A DNA stretch of 64,000 nucleotides, taken from the NCBI GenBank assembly GCA_030849065.1, contig JASAON010001591.1, forward strand, positions 1-64,000. The letters are read 5' to 3'. The notes below the pieces were generated by a model. The model was given only the letters and a program-made list of their open reading frames with translations. It was not told the origin of the DNA and did not search any database. Positions 19,109-27,977 of the stretch are shown here, one piece after another. The position numbers and the translations under genes were made by a program. How positions within the stretch are numbered: position 1 is the first letter of the stretch; the number at the start of each line of letters is the position of its first letter. The stretch comes from Jaenimonas drosophilae (Eukaryota; Euglenozoa; Kinetoplastea; Trypanosomatida; Trypanosomatidae).

Positions 19109-19996
19109 CTAGCTCCCGCGCTTTGGTCTTGCTCGGATTCTCCTCTTTTTGGGCACTGCATACTCCTTTCCCGCGGCCTCCAAATCCTGCAGTAGATAGG
19201 AGTCAGCGTCCGCAGGGCCACTGGTTTTGTACGCAATCGCCTCCGTCGTATTTGTCCAGCGCTGGGGTATGATGGGGAACAAGCCGAATGAAGGCTTGAA
19301 ATATTTGGCACAACACTCCATAATTTGCTTTGTGAACAAGGCAACGAATGCACCAGAGCCTCTGCTAAGAAAGAGCGTTTCGAAAGATGCAAAGTCAATC
19401 GATTTGGATTCTCGTCCTTCCACTATTTCCATCATCTTCGCTAGCACTTTCATTTGAGCAAATATTGAAGGCTGGGCCTTTTTGGAAACTTTCGGTTCCA
19501 AGCGCTTTATTTGAGAGTCCAGCATGTCCACAGTAACCAACTCTGAGGGAAATGCAATGATTTCGTAGCAATGGAGGGTAAACAGTCGTGCTGTATGGGG
19601 ATCGGACAGTGCCATGTGAATTGATTTGCAGAAGTGAAGCGCATTCAGCATTCCTTCCTCCGAGTGTAGAGCTTCATTAAACAAGTTGAACGTATTTCGC
19701 TGAAATTGGAGACAGGAAATTCCTGATAGCTGCAAAAACCTAATAAATTGGTCTTCCGTAATTCGGTAATCTTTGGAGGGAAGGGCTACAGCACGGAGAG
19801 CCTTCCAAATTCCCTCAACGCAAGTGTCATCCCATTCTTTCTCCAGTCGAAGCTGCTGAATGACTCGCTCCTCACAACTCAATTCACGCCTCTCGTCATA
19901 TTTCAGACCCCATGGTGGTATCTGAATTGCGTTGCTTCTCAAAGTAGATAAATTTTCGTTGAAGCCGCCATTCCAATCACTAATATACGGAATCAT
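19109..19996 (-). CDS. Hypothetical protein with degenerate EF-hand-like region
   Basis: I chose the ATG at 19996 (295 residues, MIPYISDWNGG). The frame continues upstream to an ATG at 20059, but that would leave only 48 bases to the previous stop, too little for a 3' UTR and a splice site; a TCTGAGATAG just before 19996 is a plausible acceptor. Residues about 60-165 read as paired helix-loop-helix units (YRITEDQFIRFLQLSGISCLQFQRNTFNLFNEA, then HFCKSIHMALSDPHTARLFTLHCYEI) resembling EF-hands whose calcium ligands are largely missing. The C-terminus is basic (KKRRIRARPKRGS). No family name can be given. Confidence 0.7.
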   Translation of the reverse strand: MIPYISDWNGGFNENLSTLRSNAIQIPPWGLKYDERRELSCEERVIQQLRLEKEWDDTCVEGIWKALRAVALPSKDYRITEDQFIRFLQLSGISCLQFQRNTFNLFNEALHSEEGMLNALHFCKSIHMALSDPHTARLFTLHCYEIIAFPSELVTVDMLDSQIKRLEPKVSKKAQPSIFAQMKVLAKMMEIVEGRESKSIDFASFETLFLSRGSGAFVALFTKQIMECCAKYFKPSFGLFPIIPQRWTNTTEAIAYKTSGPADADSYLLQDLEAAGKEYAVPKKRRIRARPKRGS

Positions 19997-20107
19997 TGTA
20001 CCTATCTCAGATGTAATACAGAGGATAATGAGTGCAATAATTTTTTTCAAAGGTTGCATGCCCTCCAGCAATAATGATATACTTCTTCATGGACTCAATT
20101 ACAACGA

Positions 20108-20734
20108 CTAGGCGCTAGATCCAACCAATTTCCGAAGTCTGGTAACCTCGGCAGCAAGAATAGCATTGTCCTTATCTCGTTGAGTCATGCGATTACGAAC
20201 TTCGCCCAGTTCTTGAACGAGCCCTTGATTCCTTTCTGTGAGAACGTCACAACGATTCTTCACACGTGAAAGTTCCAGCTCATAATTTACAAGCCCAGCT
20301 TTCACCTTCTCGCTCGAAGAAACAAACTGTTTTAGGAGGTCTGCATTTACCTTCCTGTTGCTTTGTTCAGAAAGCAGCTGGCTAACGGCAAGTTGAAGCT
20401 CTTCCGCACGCTGTTCATTTCCATCTGCTCTTTGAGATTCGTCGTGCAGATTGCGTAATAGGGCGTTATTTAGTAGATAGGTGCCTTTGGCATCCTGTTG
20501 AACACTGAAGCAATACGCCCCCAGTACTAAAGTTACGCACCACGCAGCTATTACGCTTCCCTTTGCAGCTGGAGCCAACCACCAACCACGAAGGCGGTTA
20601 ATTGGGGAAGAAACGTCTCTCCAAGGAGTTGAATCACCAGGTGCTTGTCTATGGGTACCATCATGAAAAGTAGCGTGTGAGTAGCGATGCAACTCAGGAT
20701 TCACACCTTGAAAAGCCCGAAGTGTGCGCCGCAT
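20108..20734 (-). CDS. Membrane-anchored coiled-coil protein, probably mitochondrial
   Basis: A 208-residue product from the ATG at 20734; the frame extends four codons to a GTG. The N-terminus is Arg-rich with no acidic residues in the first ten positions (MRRTLRAFQG), compatible with a mitochondrial presequence. A single hydrophobic helix at about 60-77 (GSVIAAWCVTLVLGAYCF) is followed by a long heptad-like region (about 85-200) with strong coiled-coil character. No enzyme motif is present. The layout resembles inner-membrane scaffold or tethering proteins, but the assignment to mitochondria is inference. Confidence 0.75.
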   Translation of the reverse strand: MRRTLRAFQGVNPELHRYSHATFHDGTHRQAPGDSTPWRDVSSPINRLRGWWLAPAAKGSVIAAWCVTLVLGAYCFSVQQDAKGTYLLNNALLRNLHDESQRADGNEQRAEELQLAVSQLLSEQSNRKVNADLLKQFVSSSEKVKAGLVNYELELSRVKNRCDVLTERNQGLVQELGEVRNRMTQRDKDNAILAAEVTRLRKLVGSSA

Positions 20735-21070
20735 CGTGGATCGCACAGTTACTTGTCCTTTTCTTTGAACAAATCATGTGAGAAGGGAAAAGAAAGGAAC
20801 AGAAACCGCACTTCAAACAGAAAAAAAAGGCAATTCGCATTTGTTTTCCTTGAAGAAGTTAACAGTAGATTGCAAAGCTGGAGCACATCAAGAAATTTGC
20901 TGTCGGAGAGAACCGTACAACTCCACTGAAGGAGTGCCTAAATATCATGAAGTGCCCATACGCGTCGCGAATCACCGTACACACTGCTGAAATGAGACAA
21001 GCAAAAATAAAACTCTCTTTCTCAAATAGCAGGCTGATTCATAGATCTGCAAGAATGAAAATGACATGTC
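20735..21070 (-). other. Intergenic region between RPN13 and the coiled-coil gene
   Basis: AT-richer spacer holding the RPN13 3' UTR and a pyrimidine tract for the next mRNA (purine-rich on the plus strand at about 20778-20835). Short plus-strand frames here have no family features. Confidence 0.55.
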
Positions 21071-21793
21071 TCATTCACTCTTTGATTGCTTCAAAATACC
21101 CTGTAGAAAGGCAGTGGAGCCACTTTGTGGGCTAACTTCTGGAATCCCGAACGCCTGTATCAATTCGCGGTACACCATTGGGTCTTGAAGAGCAGCATCC
21201 AACGAGGCAGCTGCAAACCCCACCTGGGGGTTTTTGACCTCATCAATAATTGAGGTAGCGCCGCTGGAATTTGGCAAGAATTCACTAATTCGTTCCAGGT
21301 AAAATGCTGCATCTGCTTTCAAAACCTCAGTCAATTTTGGTGATGATAGAACGTCTGCAAATGTGATGTTGGTTGCGATATTTGCCATAATTCTCTCCAA
21401 ATCCTGCAGATTCACCTTGGGGCCAGTTGAGGCTGTTTCGAGGGGGCCAAGAACACCCTGCAGCTTTGCGAGGTACTCAGCATCCATGGCTTCTGATTTG
21501 TCCTGCATCCAGAAAAACGATTTTCTCTCTCCATCGGCGAGTTTAATATTGAACAAAAGAACGCGACCAGTTTTGCACTGTTCGACGTAGCTCACGACAA
21601 CTTTTCCTTTTTCCAAAACAATAGATTCCCTTGCTTTGCCCGAGGTCCAAATGAGCTCAATGGACTTCTGATCCTTGAAGACGAACGAGAGATATCCCTG
21701 TCTGGTATCTGGGGAAACAATCCCGTTCGAGTACGTCATCTTTCCCGCACGGAACTGCAAGAAGTCATTAAATAGTTTCGGTGGAATGTTCAT
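21071..21793 (-). CDS. RPN13: 26S proteasome ubiquitin receptor Rpn13 (ADRM1)
   Basis: A 240-residue protein with both Rpn13 domains. The Pru domain (about 13-112) shows FRAGKM at its start, a run of beta strands (LSFVFKDQKSIELIWTS), the EQCKTGRVLLFNIK strand and the diagnostic KSFFWMQDKSEAMDAEYLAKL segment. After a linker, residues about 128-235 resemble the DEUBAD domain that binds UCH37 (FADVLSSPKLTEVLKADAAFYLERISEFLP; LDAALQDPMVYRELIQAFG). Rpn13 binds ubiquitin chains and Rpn2 on the proteasome lid/base. It is shorter than human ADRM1, mainly by lacking the long central linker. The start ATG is at 21793. Confidence 0.94.
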   Translation of the reverse strand: MNIPPKLFNDFLQFRAGKMTYSNGIVSPDTRQGYLSFVFKDQKSIELIWTSGKARESIVLEKGKVVVSYVEQCKTGRVLLFNIKLADGERKSFFWMQDKSEAMDAEYLAKLQGVLGPLETASTGPKVNLQDLERIMANIATNITFADVLSSPKLTEVLKADAAFYLERISEFLPNSSGATSIIDEVKNPQVGFAAASLDAALQDPMVYRELIQAFGIPEVSPQSGSTAFLQGILKQSKSE

Positions 21794-22120
21794 GGTGCGA
21801 AAAAGATCTTTCTACGGGTGAATTGCTAAATCAACAAAAGGGTTCCATGAAAAACAAAGCGCAAAATGTATTTCTGATCAAATATTATGTACTAGTTGTT
21901 ACATCATCTTGAAGCCAATAATCCAGATGGTCAACAAATTCAAGTCACCGTGTGTAACTGTTCGCGTCGGGTGCATCAAGTACGTCCAGAAAGAGACGAA
22001 GCTATACTACCTGCTACAAATTGAATACTATGCCAGCAATTATTCTCCGCTGCGAACACCCAGCAAATCAGCATCAAGTATGCTCCATATGTTGGAGTAG
22101 CAACAAACGAATGAATCACC
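21794..22120 (-). other. Intergenic region, no gene seen
   Basis: AT-rich spacer with the 3' UTR of the 140-residue gene and the RPN13 leader. No RNA gene or conserved frame recognised. Confidence 0.5.
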
Positions 22121-22543
22121 TTAGTATGATGCTTGCTTGACGTACCCAAGCTTGAGCTCAAATGGTAGCCAATCAAGAGGCGTCGGATCGCGATAGGTCA
22201 ATGGGCCACTGGGGCTCGCTATTGCGGCAGTTCGAAGTCTTGCCCAACCTGGCATTGGGGTGAGGCAGCGATCCTTCACGTCTTCGTACGTGATGTGCTC
22301 TGTCACTATTGTCATATCACGATATTGCTGATATGTACCCACAACACTAACTGTGACCGCCATCACAAAGAGCGAAAACCCTAAGCTTATCACAGGATAC
22401 ATACGAGCTCCAAACAAAAATCCCCACTTTTCTTTGGAGCCGGCAGCAGTAGACACCATGCCATAGTCGGTTTTTATGTTGCCTAATTGTAGTCTCGTTG
22501 CTTTTGAAAGCGTAGGAGCTAAAAACGTTCGTGACCGGTGCAT
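22121..22543 (-). CDS. Small single-TM protein, probably mitochondrial; first gene of the leftward unit
   Basis: A 140-residue product from the ATG at 22543. It has a basic, hydroxylated N-terminus without early acidic residues (MHRSRTFLAPTLSKATRLQ), consistent with mitochondrial import. One transmembrane helix lies at about 50-69 (YPVISLGFSLFVMAVTVSVVG), then a polar C-terminal domain ending in LPFELKLGYVKQASY. The layout resembles small accessory subunits of respiratory complexes, but no specific subunit was recognised. It is the gene closest to the strand-switch region on the left, hence probably the first of its polycistronic transcript. Confidence 0.75.
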   Translation of the reverse strand: MHRSRTFLAPTLSKATRLQLGNIKTDYGMVSTAAGSKEKWGFLFGARMYPVISLGFSLFVMAVTVSVVGTYQQYRDMTIVTEHITYEDVKDRCLTPMPGWARLRTAAIASPSGPLTYRDPTPLDWLPFELKLGYVKQASY

Positions 22544-22849
22544 TACTAAACTGTAGGGCCTTGATACGGAAAAGCCTACTACACTACTGGATTCCTACAA
22601 GGGCTATAAAAGGAATGAAAAATTTATTAAAGGTTAAAAGGTGAAAGTGGAACGCAGGGCTGAGCACAGTCTTCAATATCAAGAATCAGTCACGAATTGC
22701 TGAAAGCTATTTGCAACGAACAGAGTGGATCTTTGAGTTCGTGCAAAAAAGGAGGGTATTTATTTGTGTCTACAATCTCACCAGTGTTGGCTGCAAGTGA
22801 ATTGAGGAAACACTCACGATTAGGTATCAGCCAAGCCTAAGTATCCAAT

Positions 22850-23970
22850 GCAACATCAGGAAATACGAATCCTTGTTTCCCCAAGCCCAACCTGCCTGGC
22901 ACTGCCGCAAAAATTAAGAGTAAAAACAGAGCATAAACATCTCGGCAACCCCAAGGCACACACACAACACAAACAAATCAGACAGCGGCGGGAATCAATG
23001 GCCGCACGCACCCAACACGCCAAACAAAACTTTGCGACCCAGAAGCAGCGCCGGCACCACCACGCAACACCAGACCGCCGTTGCAGATTTATCCCCCCCG
23101 CCCTCGAAAAAAAAACAAGCGAAAGCCGGAATAATCCCCAAAAAAAAAACCGACGAAGAAGCGCGCCTCGGGCCCCGGGAGGAGACTGCGAGAAAAAAGC
23201 CGTTGCAAAAAAGTGCCGCGGCGACAACACAAAAGAGCGCGCCACAGCATTTCGGGGAGAGGAGGGCCACCAGGGGGGTCTTCCAAACACCGCGCCACGA
23301 TTCCCCCACTAAAAAAATAGTTTGGAACGCGATTGACGGACAACAAAATTAGCCAAAGCCAAACCATTCACAGCGTTGAGCGGCGCCGCCCCCACCCCAC
23401 CGGGAGAAGGCCTTTTAACCAAAGGCGGAACCACCACCCCCCCCCACCATTCCGGGCCGAAAGGCGGCGCGATCATGCGGTTCGGGCGGGCCGCGAAGCT
23501 GTTAGCGAGGGGGGGGAAACAGCCGCCAGCCGCCGCGAATCGCCCCCCCCCCCGGAGAGAACCCGCCGCGCCGCCAAACCCCCCGCGAACAATTTCCCCC
23601 ACGCACCGAAAACCCATTTTCCCACCGAATCATTTCAATGCGAACAACATTCGCCCCCCCCCCCGCCCCAAAAGCCCCAAAAAGCGCCCCACAACCGGAA
23701 CGGGCCAGAAATAGAGCCGAAAAACCCACCACACGCAGGCCCAAGTTTTCCACTGCTTTTTCCCCGGCGCGCGGGAACAACCCCCCCCACACACACACAC
23801 AAACGCAAACAAACACACCCAAACCGCGGGCAAACCCACGGCCAAAACAGCCCAAGCGATGATGAGACAATGCCACCCGCAGAGCGAGCGCAACCGGCCA
23901 GCATTCCGCGCAATTTCCACCTGCTCTGCGCTCCGGCCCAGCTGAATTTAGCGACAGCCAAACCTCCAAG
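22850..23970 (-). promoter_or_regulatory. C/A-rich left arm (G/T-rich on the sense strand)
   Basis: The plus strand is dominated by C and A, with C runs of 7 to 11 at 23093-23099, 23437-23445, 23543-23553, 23654-23664 and 23781-23788, plus an (AC)n patch near 23788-23802. Read in the direction of leftward transcription the strand is G- and T-rich with G runs. This is the composition reported for GT-rich RNA polymerase II initiation elements in T. brucei. Long frames overlap here on both strands (for example 23333-24100 plus), but they are a by-product of the composition. Confidence 0.7.
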
Positions 23971-24282
23971 AATTTTGAAGTTGCAAAAGGCCGTCCATTT
24001 TTGTTACATTCCCCAAACGCGTTTTTTTTTTTTGCGAAATACCACCTTTGACGATTGCGGCGATGTGATGGGGCTTTTTTTGTTAAGCTTCGCGTTGTGA
24101 ATGGAGTGCATTACTAGTTGACAAAGAGAGGATGGATATTGAGTGGAAGAGACGGTGATGTCTCTGTTATTCTGATGAATCAAATGGTGGCGAGTTTTGT
24201 GAGTTATGATGATTTCGCTGGTTCCCATTTATTTACTCTAGATCGATTCACGATCTCGAAGCTAGGATTGCTTCAAAACCTC

Positions 24283-24337
24283 CCGCCCACCCCGGGTGTC
24301 CCACCATGATGCGGACCCGTGGGACACCAAAAGGCGG
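24283..24337. other. Stem-loop at the centre of the strand-switch region
   Basis: Two perfect 10-base arms, GGTGTCCCAC at 24295-24304 and GTGGGACACC at 24319-24328, enclose a 14-base loop. An outer stem (CCGCC at 24283-24287 with GGCGG at 24333-24337) can extend the hairpin across an internal loop. It lies in the compositionally neutral core between the C-rich and G-rich arms. The midpoint between the first leftward and first rightward start codons is about 24300. It could be a cruciform or RNA hairpin, a protein-binding palindrome, or part of a small RNA gene. Confidence 0.6.
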
Positions 24338-24539
24338 ATGGGTCACGATTCTCATTTCGTAAAGGAAAACCAAAATGCCTCACGGCACAGCGATGATAAC
24401 TGGGAGAGTCACGCGAGGAAAAGGCGTGAAAAATTATGGAGAGCTAGTTCCACCATGCGATGGTGAAGAATGCCATCTCAATGATGCCCTTTCCTTCTCT
24501 GATGTCTTCCAAATAGCACTCTATTCTTTTTGAAAAGTC

Positions 24540-25830
24540 TTCACCAAAAAGGAGGGGGGCGAGATACGCGCGGCCGGTCCGCTCCCGAAAGAGCACCCCC
24601 GCAAATAAAATGTTGCGGGGGGGGGGGACCCCGCACCATTCCCCACCAACCCCCCGCGCGGCGCTTAAAGCAGCAGGCGCCAGGGGCCCCCATCCGCCGA
24701 TGGGTTTCCCAGCCGCTCGCATCAGCGTCGCCCCTTCCGGCGCGCCGCCGCAGGTTTTGGCGCCGCCCCCAAGGCAAGGAAAGCTGGCCGAACATCTGGC
24801 CCGTGCCATTAAATGCGAAGGTGGGGGGGGGGTTAATTTCTTTGGCCGCCCGGCCGATAATTTGCCCGTTTGGCGGGGGGTTGGGGGGATTCGGCGGGAA
24901 AGTGGCGCGTGGGGGTTTTAAACCGCGGGCGTTGGGCCGCCATTTGTGCAGCATTTCTCGTGTGGCGTGAAGAACGCCGCATCAATCTGGTAGAAGAAGG
25001 CGAGCGGAATGAAAATTGAGAGTGAATGCTCGGCGATTTCGCTGTTCTGCGCCATCGCTTGGCCACGATATCGTTTCTCTCCCTTGGCCGCGAAGTTTCC
25101 CCCTCACTTTTGCGGAGGGGGCGCTCATCAGATATGTGCTTGTTGAAAAGATTGTGCTTGCTGGAGGGAGAGTCTCAACACCCGCGTTCTTTGCTTGTCC
25201 CCGTTCTTCCTGTTTTTCATAAATTGGCGGGGGGGTGGGGTTTGATGTTGCTGTGGCTTTTTTTTTTTTTGGGGGGGGGGCGATTCGTGGCGGCGCAGGG
25301 TTTTCGCTGTGCGGGGGTCGAGGGGAACGATGATTAATTGCCTGCCAATTGCTTCTTCTAAATTATTGAAGTGTTTCTAGAATGTGGGGTGGCGGGGTGG
25401 CGTTGGCGCGTTTCGCCCCGCTCGCCTGGTTTTTGCGCCGCGGTATGGGGTGCGTGTGCGGGGGGGGGTATTTTTGTTACCCGTGGTGTCGCGAATGGGT
25501 GGCCTCGATTGTTCCAACGCCCCTCGCCAAACGGCAGCGTTTTGGGCACAAATCGGCCAAATCGATATTCGCATCTTGCAGCGGAAACCGGGAGCGGGCG
25601 TCGGTACAATGCATCTGTTTTTTTTTTTTGAGAGAGGGGGGGGGGGGGCTGCGCGAAAGAACCCCGGTCGTGCGATCTTCATGGTTGATCTTGGTCCCCG
25701 CGTGGCCCCTTGCTCGGTGGCGCGGCGCGGTTGCGGCGGTCGTGGGAGTGGCGCGTGCGTGTGCGTATGCGTTTGTTGGCGTGTGGTGGTAGCGGTGGGG
25801 GTTGGGGGGGGGGGGCGTCCTTGACTTGTT
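24540..25830 (+). promoter_or_regulatory. G/T-rich right arm of the strand-switch region
   Basis: The plus (sense) strand is rich in G and T. G runs of six or more occur at 24554-24559, 24617-24627, 24823-24832, 24875-24880, 24883-24888, 25229-25235, 25271-25280, 25460-25468, 25636-25648 (13 G) and 25804-25815 (12 G). Some are directly preceded by T runs (about 13 T then 10 G at 25258-25280). The arm mirrors the skew of the left arm relative to transcription direction. Clusters of G runs could form G-quadruplexes on the non-template strand and favour R-loops. Long open frames here are compositional. Confidence 0.7.
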
Positions 25831-26057
25831 TTGGGACGCTTGATTTCCGAATGCGGACCAATATCAAGTTGCCACTCCCTCGTTTTAGTTGCTTTGGATC
25901 TATTCTCCCTCATTCGGAGGCGCTCAATCGCCACGATTTTTGGCTAATGATTACGGTGGTTCGATTTTTTGTGTTTTGCAATTTTGTGGGGCTGTCTCTT
26001 TCCCTGTCTGAAGCCACTTTGTGCTTTTTCCCTTCTCTTTCACCCTTACCATAGCAA

Positions 26058-27335
26058 ATGACTTTTAGGATTGCCGCAATTTTGTGGCTAGCGCTTTGCG
26101 GCTTACTGTGCGCTGAGGGATTTGACATCATTGTGGTTCCATCAAGTAACCAACTGCTCCCGTTACTTAAAGTTTCATCAATATTAGAGGAGAGGGGACA
26201 CCGCACTCGCATCTTTGTCCCATCAAAGTCGTCGCATCTCTGTCGGCATGTAATGCGAAGTGCCAGTGCCTGCGTTGCTTATAGCGCAGCCTATAAGGAA
26301 GCTTCCAATGATTTGATAGCCTCTGGTTTATCGGGTATTGGCGACGCGATATCAGACTTTATTCCAGATGCTCTCGTGGTTAGCGACCCAAAACCTGCTG
26401 CTGGCGTAGGCAGGTATCCTGGCATTCCAACGGTTCTATATTGGGAGTACTCATTAGAATCTATCATCAGCAGTTGCTCATTTAAAAAGAGCACCAGCTC
26501 TAGTGTTGCAGCAACTTTGCACAGCTTTGCTTTTGCGAAACCTATCTGCAGTTTCACTCATGTCCTAACTCCAGCAATTGACGGCCAAGAAAGTCGAAAT
26601 CCGGAGAGTCCGACAATTCACCATGTGGGCCTCATTAGCTCTCCACTCGAAGACGGAGCAGCGCTTCCGACTCACCTAAAAACGTGGATGGATGCATGCA
26701 CCAATGGCATTGTTTTGTTTACGATTGGCTTAGATAATTACCACGCATCTGGTGCAGCCGAAGAGGCAGTACGTAGCGTTTCTGTTCTTGGTCAAATGTG
26801 CGTGCTATGGGAGATGCGTGGAGTGCTGAGGATGAAAAGCCCCACGTCGACGGATTCTTTCGTTACTGCAACGTACTCGGAGTCTAGTCTTTCTGCTTTG
26901 AACAGCAAAATTTTGCGTCATCGCTTCGTGAAGGCTTTTGTTGCTCATTGTCGCGTTCAGGACCTATATGATAGCATTGAGGCAGGAGTACCCATTGTAA
27001 TTATGCCAACACCGAGCGACGACTTGAGCATATGCTCACTAGTTCCACAAAAGCAAATTGGAATTTTGGTACGTGAGGACAACACTCAGAAACTAGTTGA
27101 TTCTGTTTTAAGAGTGGTCAACAATTTTACGATGGAGGAAAATTTGCTTTACTTGAGTCGGAAGGGGTACATTATGGGATGTGCGCAGAAGGCAGCAGAT
27201 GTCATCGAGTTAGCAGCAGCAGAGGGCCCACTGAGGTTAGAGTCGGCTCGAGAGGATTCCTATTTGTTTAGTCCAATATCGCTCTCTGGGTTTATAGCCT
27301 TGGCTCTCTTTTTCCTGATAAAGAGAAGACTCTAG
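26058..27335 (+). CDS. GT1-like UDP-glycosyltransferase homologue, membrane-anchored
   Basis: A 425-residue type I membrane protein. It has an N-terminal signal peptide (about 1-20), a GT-B-like lumenal domain and a C-terminal transmembrane helix (about 404-421) ending in the dibasic tail KRRL, as in ER-resident UGTs. The layout matches UDP-glucuronosyltransferases: IIVVPSSNQLLPLLKVSSILEERGH at the N-terminus, GIVLFTIGLDN where UGTs have the FSLGS strand, then FVKAFVAHCRVQDLYDSIEAGVPIVIMPTPSDD in place of the HGG-containing donor-binding signature. The conserved HGG is changed to HCR, so donor binding may be altered. It is the first gene of the rightward unit. Codon use is AT-richer than that of genes further right. 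A splice acceptor at 26053-26054 would leave a 3-base leader, 26012-26013 a longer one. Confidence 0.75.
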   Translation: MTFRIAAILWLALCGLLCAEGFDIIVVPSSNQLLPLLKVSSILEERGHRTRIFVPSKSSHLCRHVMRSASACVAYSAAYKEASNDLIASGLSGIGDAISDFIPDALVVSDPKPAAGVGRYPGIPTVLYWEYSLESIISSCSFKKSTSSSVAATLHSFAFAKPICSFTHVLTPAIDGQESRNPESPTIHHVGLISSPLEDGAALPTHLKTWMDACTNGIVLFTIGLDNYHASGAAEEAVRSVSVLGQMCVLWEMRGVLRMKSPTSTDSFVTATYSESSLSALNSKILRHRFVKAFVAHCRVQDLYDSIEAGVPIVIMPTPSDDLSICSLVPQKQIGILVREDNTQKLVDSVLRVVNNFTMEENLLYLSRKGYIMGCAQKAADVIELAAAEGPLRLESAREDSYLFSPISLSGFIALALFFLIKRRL

Positions 27336-27419
27336 CTGACCTTTCTGTTTATTTTTTGCTTCATCCAGTTCCAATGCATACATGTGCTTCTTAGTATCCT
27401 TCTGTTACTCATTTTGCAC

Positions 27420-27480
27420 TTGAACTCGCTCTCTTTATCTCTCTCTCCACCTCTCTCTGTTTCTCCATTTGGTTTGCAGA
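27420..27480 (+). promoter_or_regulatory. Polypyrimidine tract and trans-splice acceptor of roadblock gene
   Basis: A long C/T tract (CTCTCTTTATCTCTCTCTCC and on) ends in TTTGCAG with AG at 27479-27480. The ATG of the next gene follows 28 bases later. This is a textbook example of the signals that define gene starts throughout the window. Confidence 0.8.
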
Positions 27481-27508
27481 GGACAAGGATACATAACTCC
27501 CTGAGAAG

Positions 27509-27802
27509 ATGTCAGAAATCGAGGAAACTTTTCAACGAATTAGTCAGCGGCCAAACGTGACTGGAATTATTGTGGTGGACAACGAAGGAACGCCAATAAG
27601 GAGTACCATTGAGGATACCCTTGTCCAAAATCAGTATGCACATCTTATTTCAGCACTGGCCGCAAAGGCCCGACACTGCGTACGCGACTTAGATCCCACG
27701 AATGACCTCTCGTTTCTGAGAATCCGCAGCAAGAAGAATGAAATCATGGTTGCCCCTGACAAGGATTTCATTCTCATCGTTATTCAGAATGTGTCTGATT
27801 AA
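27509..27802 (+). CDS. Dynein light chain roadblock/LC7
   Basis: A 97-residue protein of the Roadblock/LC7 fold, the size of DYNLRB1. It shows the family pattern throughout: an N-terminal helix ([31 protein letters not shown]), the central helix ([31 protein letters not shown]), and the closing strands ([18 protein letters not shown]). Roadblock light chains dimerise on dynein intermediate chains in cytoplasmic and axonemal or IFT dynein. Nothing unusual is present; the start ATG is well placed after the acceptor at 27480. Confidence 0.96.
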   Translation: MSEIEETFQRISQRPNVTGIIVVDNEGTPIRSTIEDTLVQNQYAHLISALAAKARHCVRDLDPTNDLSFLRIRSKKNEIMVAPDKDFILIVIQNVSD

Positions 27803-27977
27803 TATAGAGCTTGGCGATGTATTTACCGTTCTGCGAATGTAATTTGGACTGGAACAATTCATCAACTTACTGACTGGAGTTAATAGATGCTGTTGCTACT
27901 GAGACGTTCTTACTCTACTACTGCCTATCACCCTCCACTCACCAAAGAGCGCCATTTGCGCACACAGATCTTGGCCA

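Larger units (their letters stand above)
22544..26057. promoter_or_regulatory. Divergent strand-switch region, likely bidirectional Pol II initiation site
   Basis: All genes to the left are on the minus strand and all genes to the right on the plus strand, so transcription diverges from this 3.5-kb segment. In trypanosomatids such divergent switches are the main sites where polymerase II starts polycistronic transcription, marked by variant histones and acetylated nucleosomes. The segment has no convincing gene. It consists of an AT-rich left edge (22544-22850), a C/A-rich arm, a neutral core with a stem-loop, a G/T-rich arm, and an ordinary T-rich leader (25860-26057). Several acceptor AGs precede the first rightward gene, including 26012-26013 and 26053-26054. 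Confidence 0.85.

Noticed and set aside
23781..23802. CRISPR-like or satellite array in the AC/C-run region
   Set aside because: Only simple sequence; no unit with regular spacers. CRISPR is not expected in a eukaryote.
23333..24100. 255-codon plus-strand open frame, with long frames also on the minus strand, in the C-rich arm
   Set aside because: The frames overlap in several registers on both strands and encode Pro/Arg/His-rich low-complexity peptides. They exist because the C-rich sequence lacks stop codons.
22850..25830. The two arms as an inverted duplication of each other
   Set aside because: The mirrored skew suggests it, but comparing the arms by eye gave only similar composition and no aligned blocks of shared sequence.
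25377..25934. 185-codon minus-strand frame and overlapping plus-strand frames in the G-rich arm
   Set aside because: Same cause: G/T-rich skew suppresses stops. No family features, and the frames conflict with each other.
22544..26057. tRNA, snRNA or 5S genes in the strand-switch region
   Set aside because: Scanned for the T-loop consensus and paired A/B-box patterns by eye; none was convincing. A covariance search could still overturn this.
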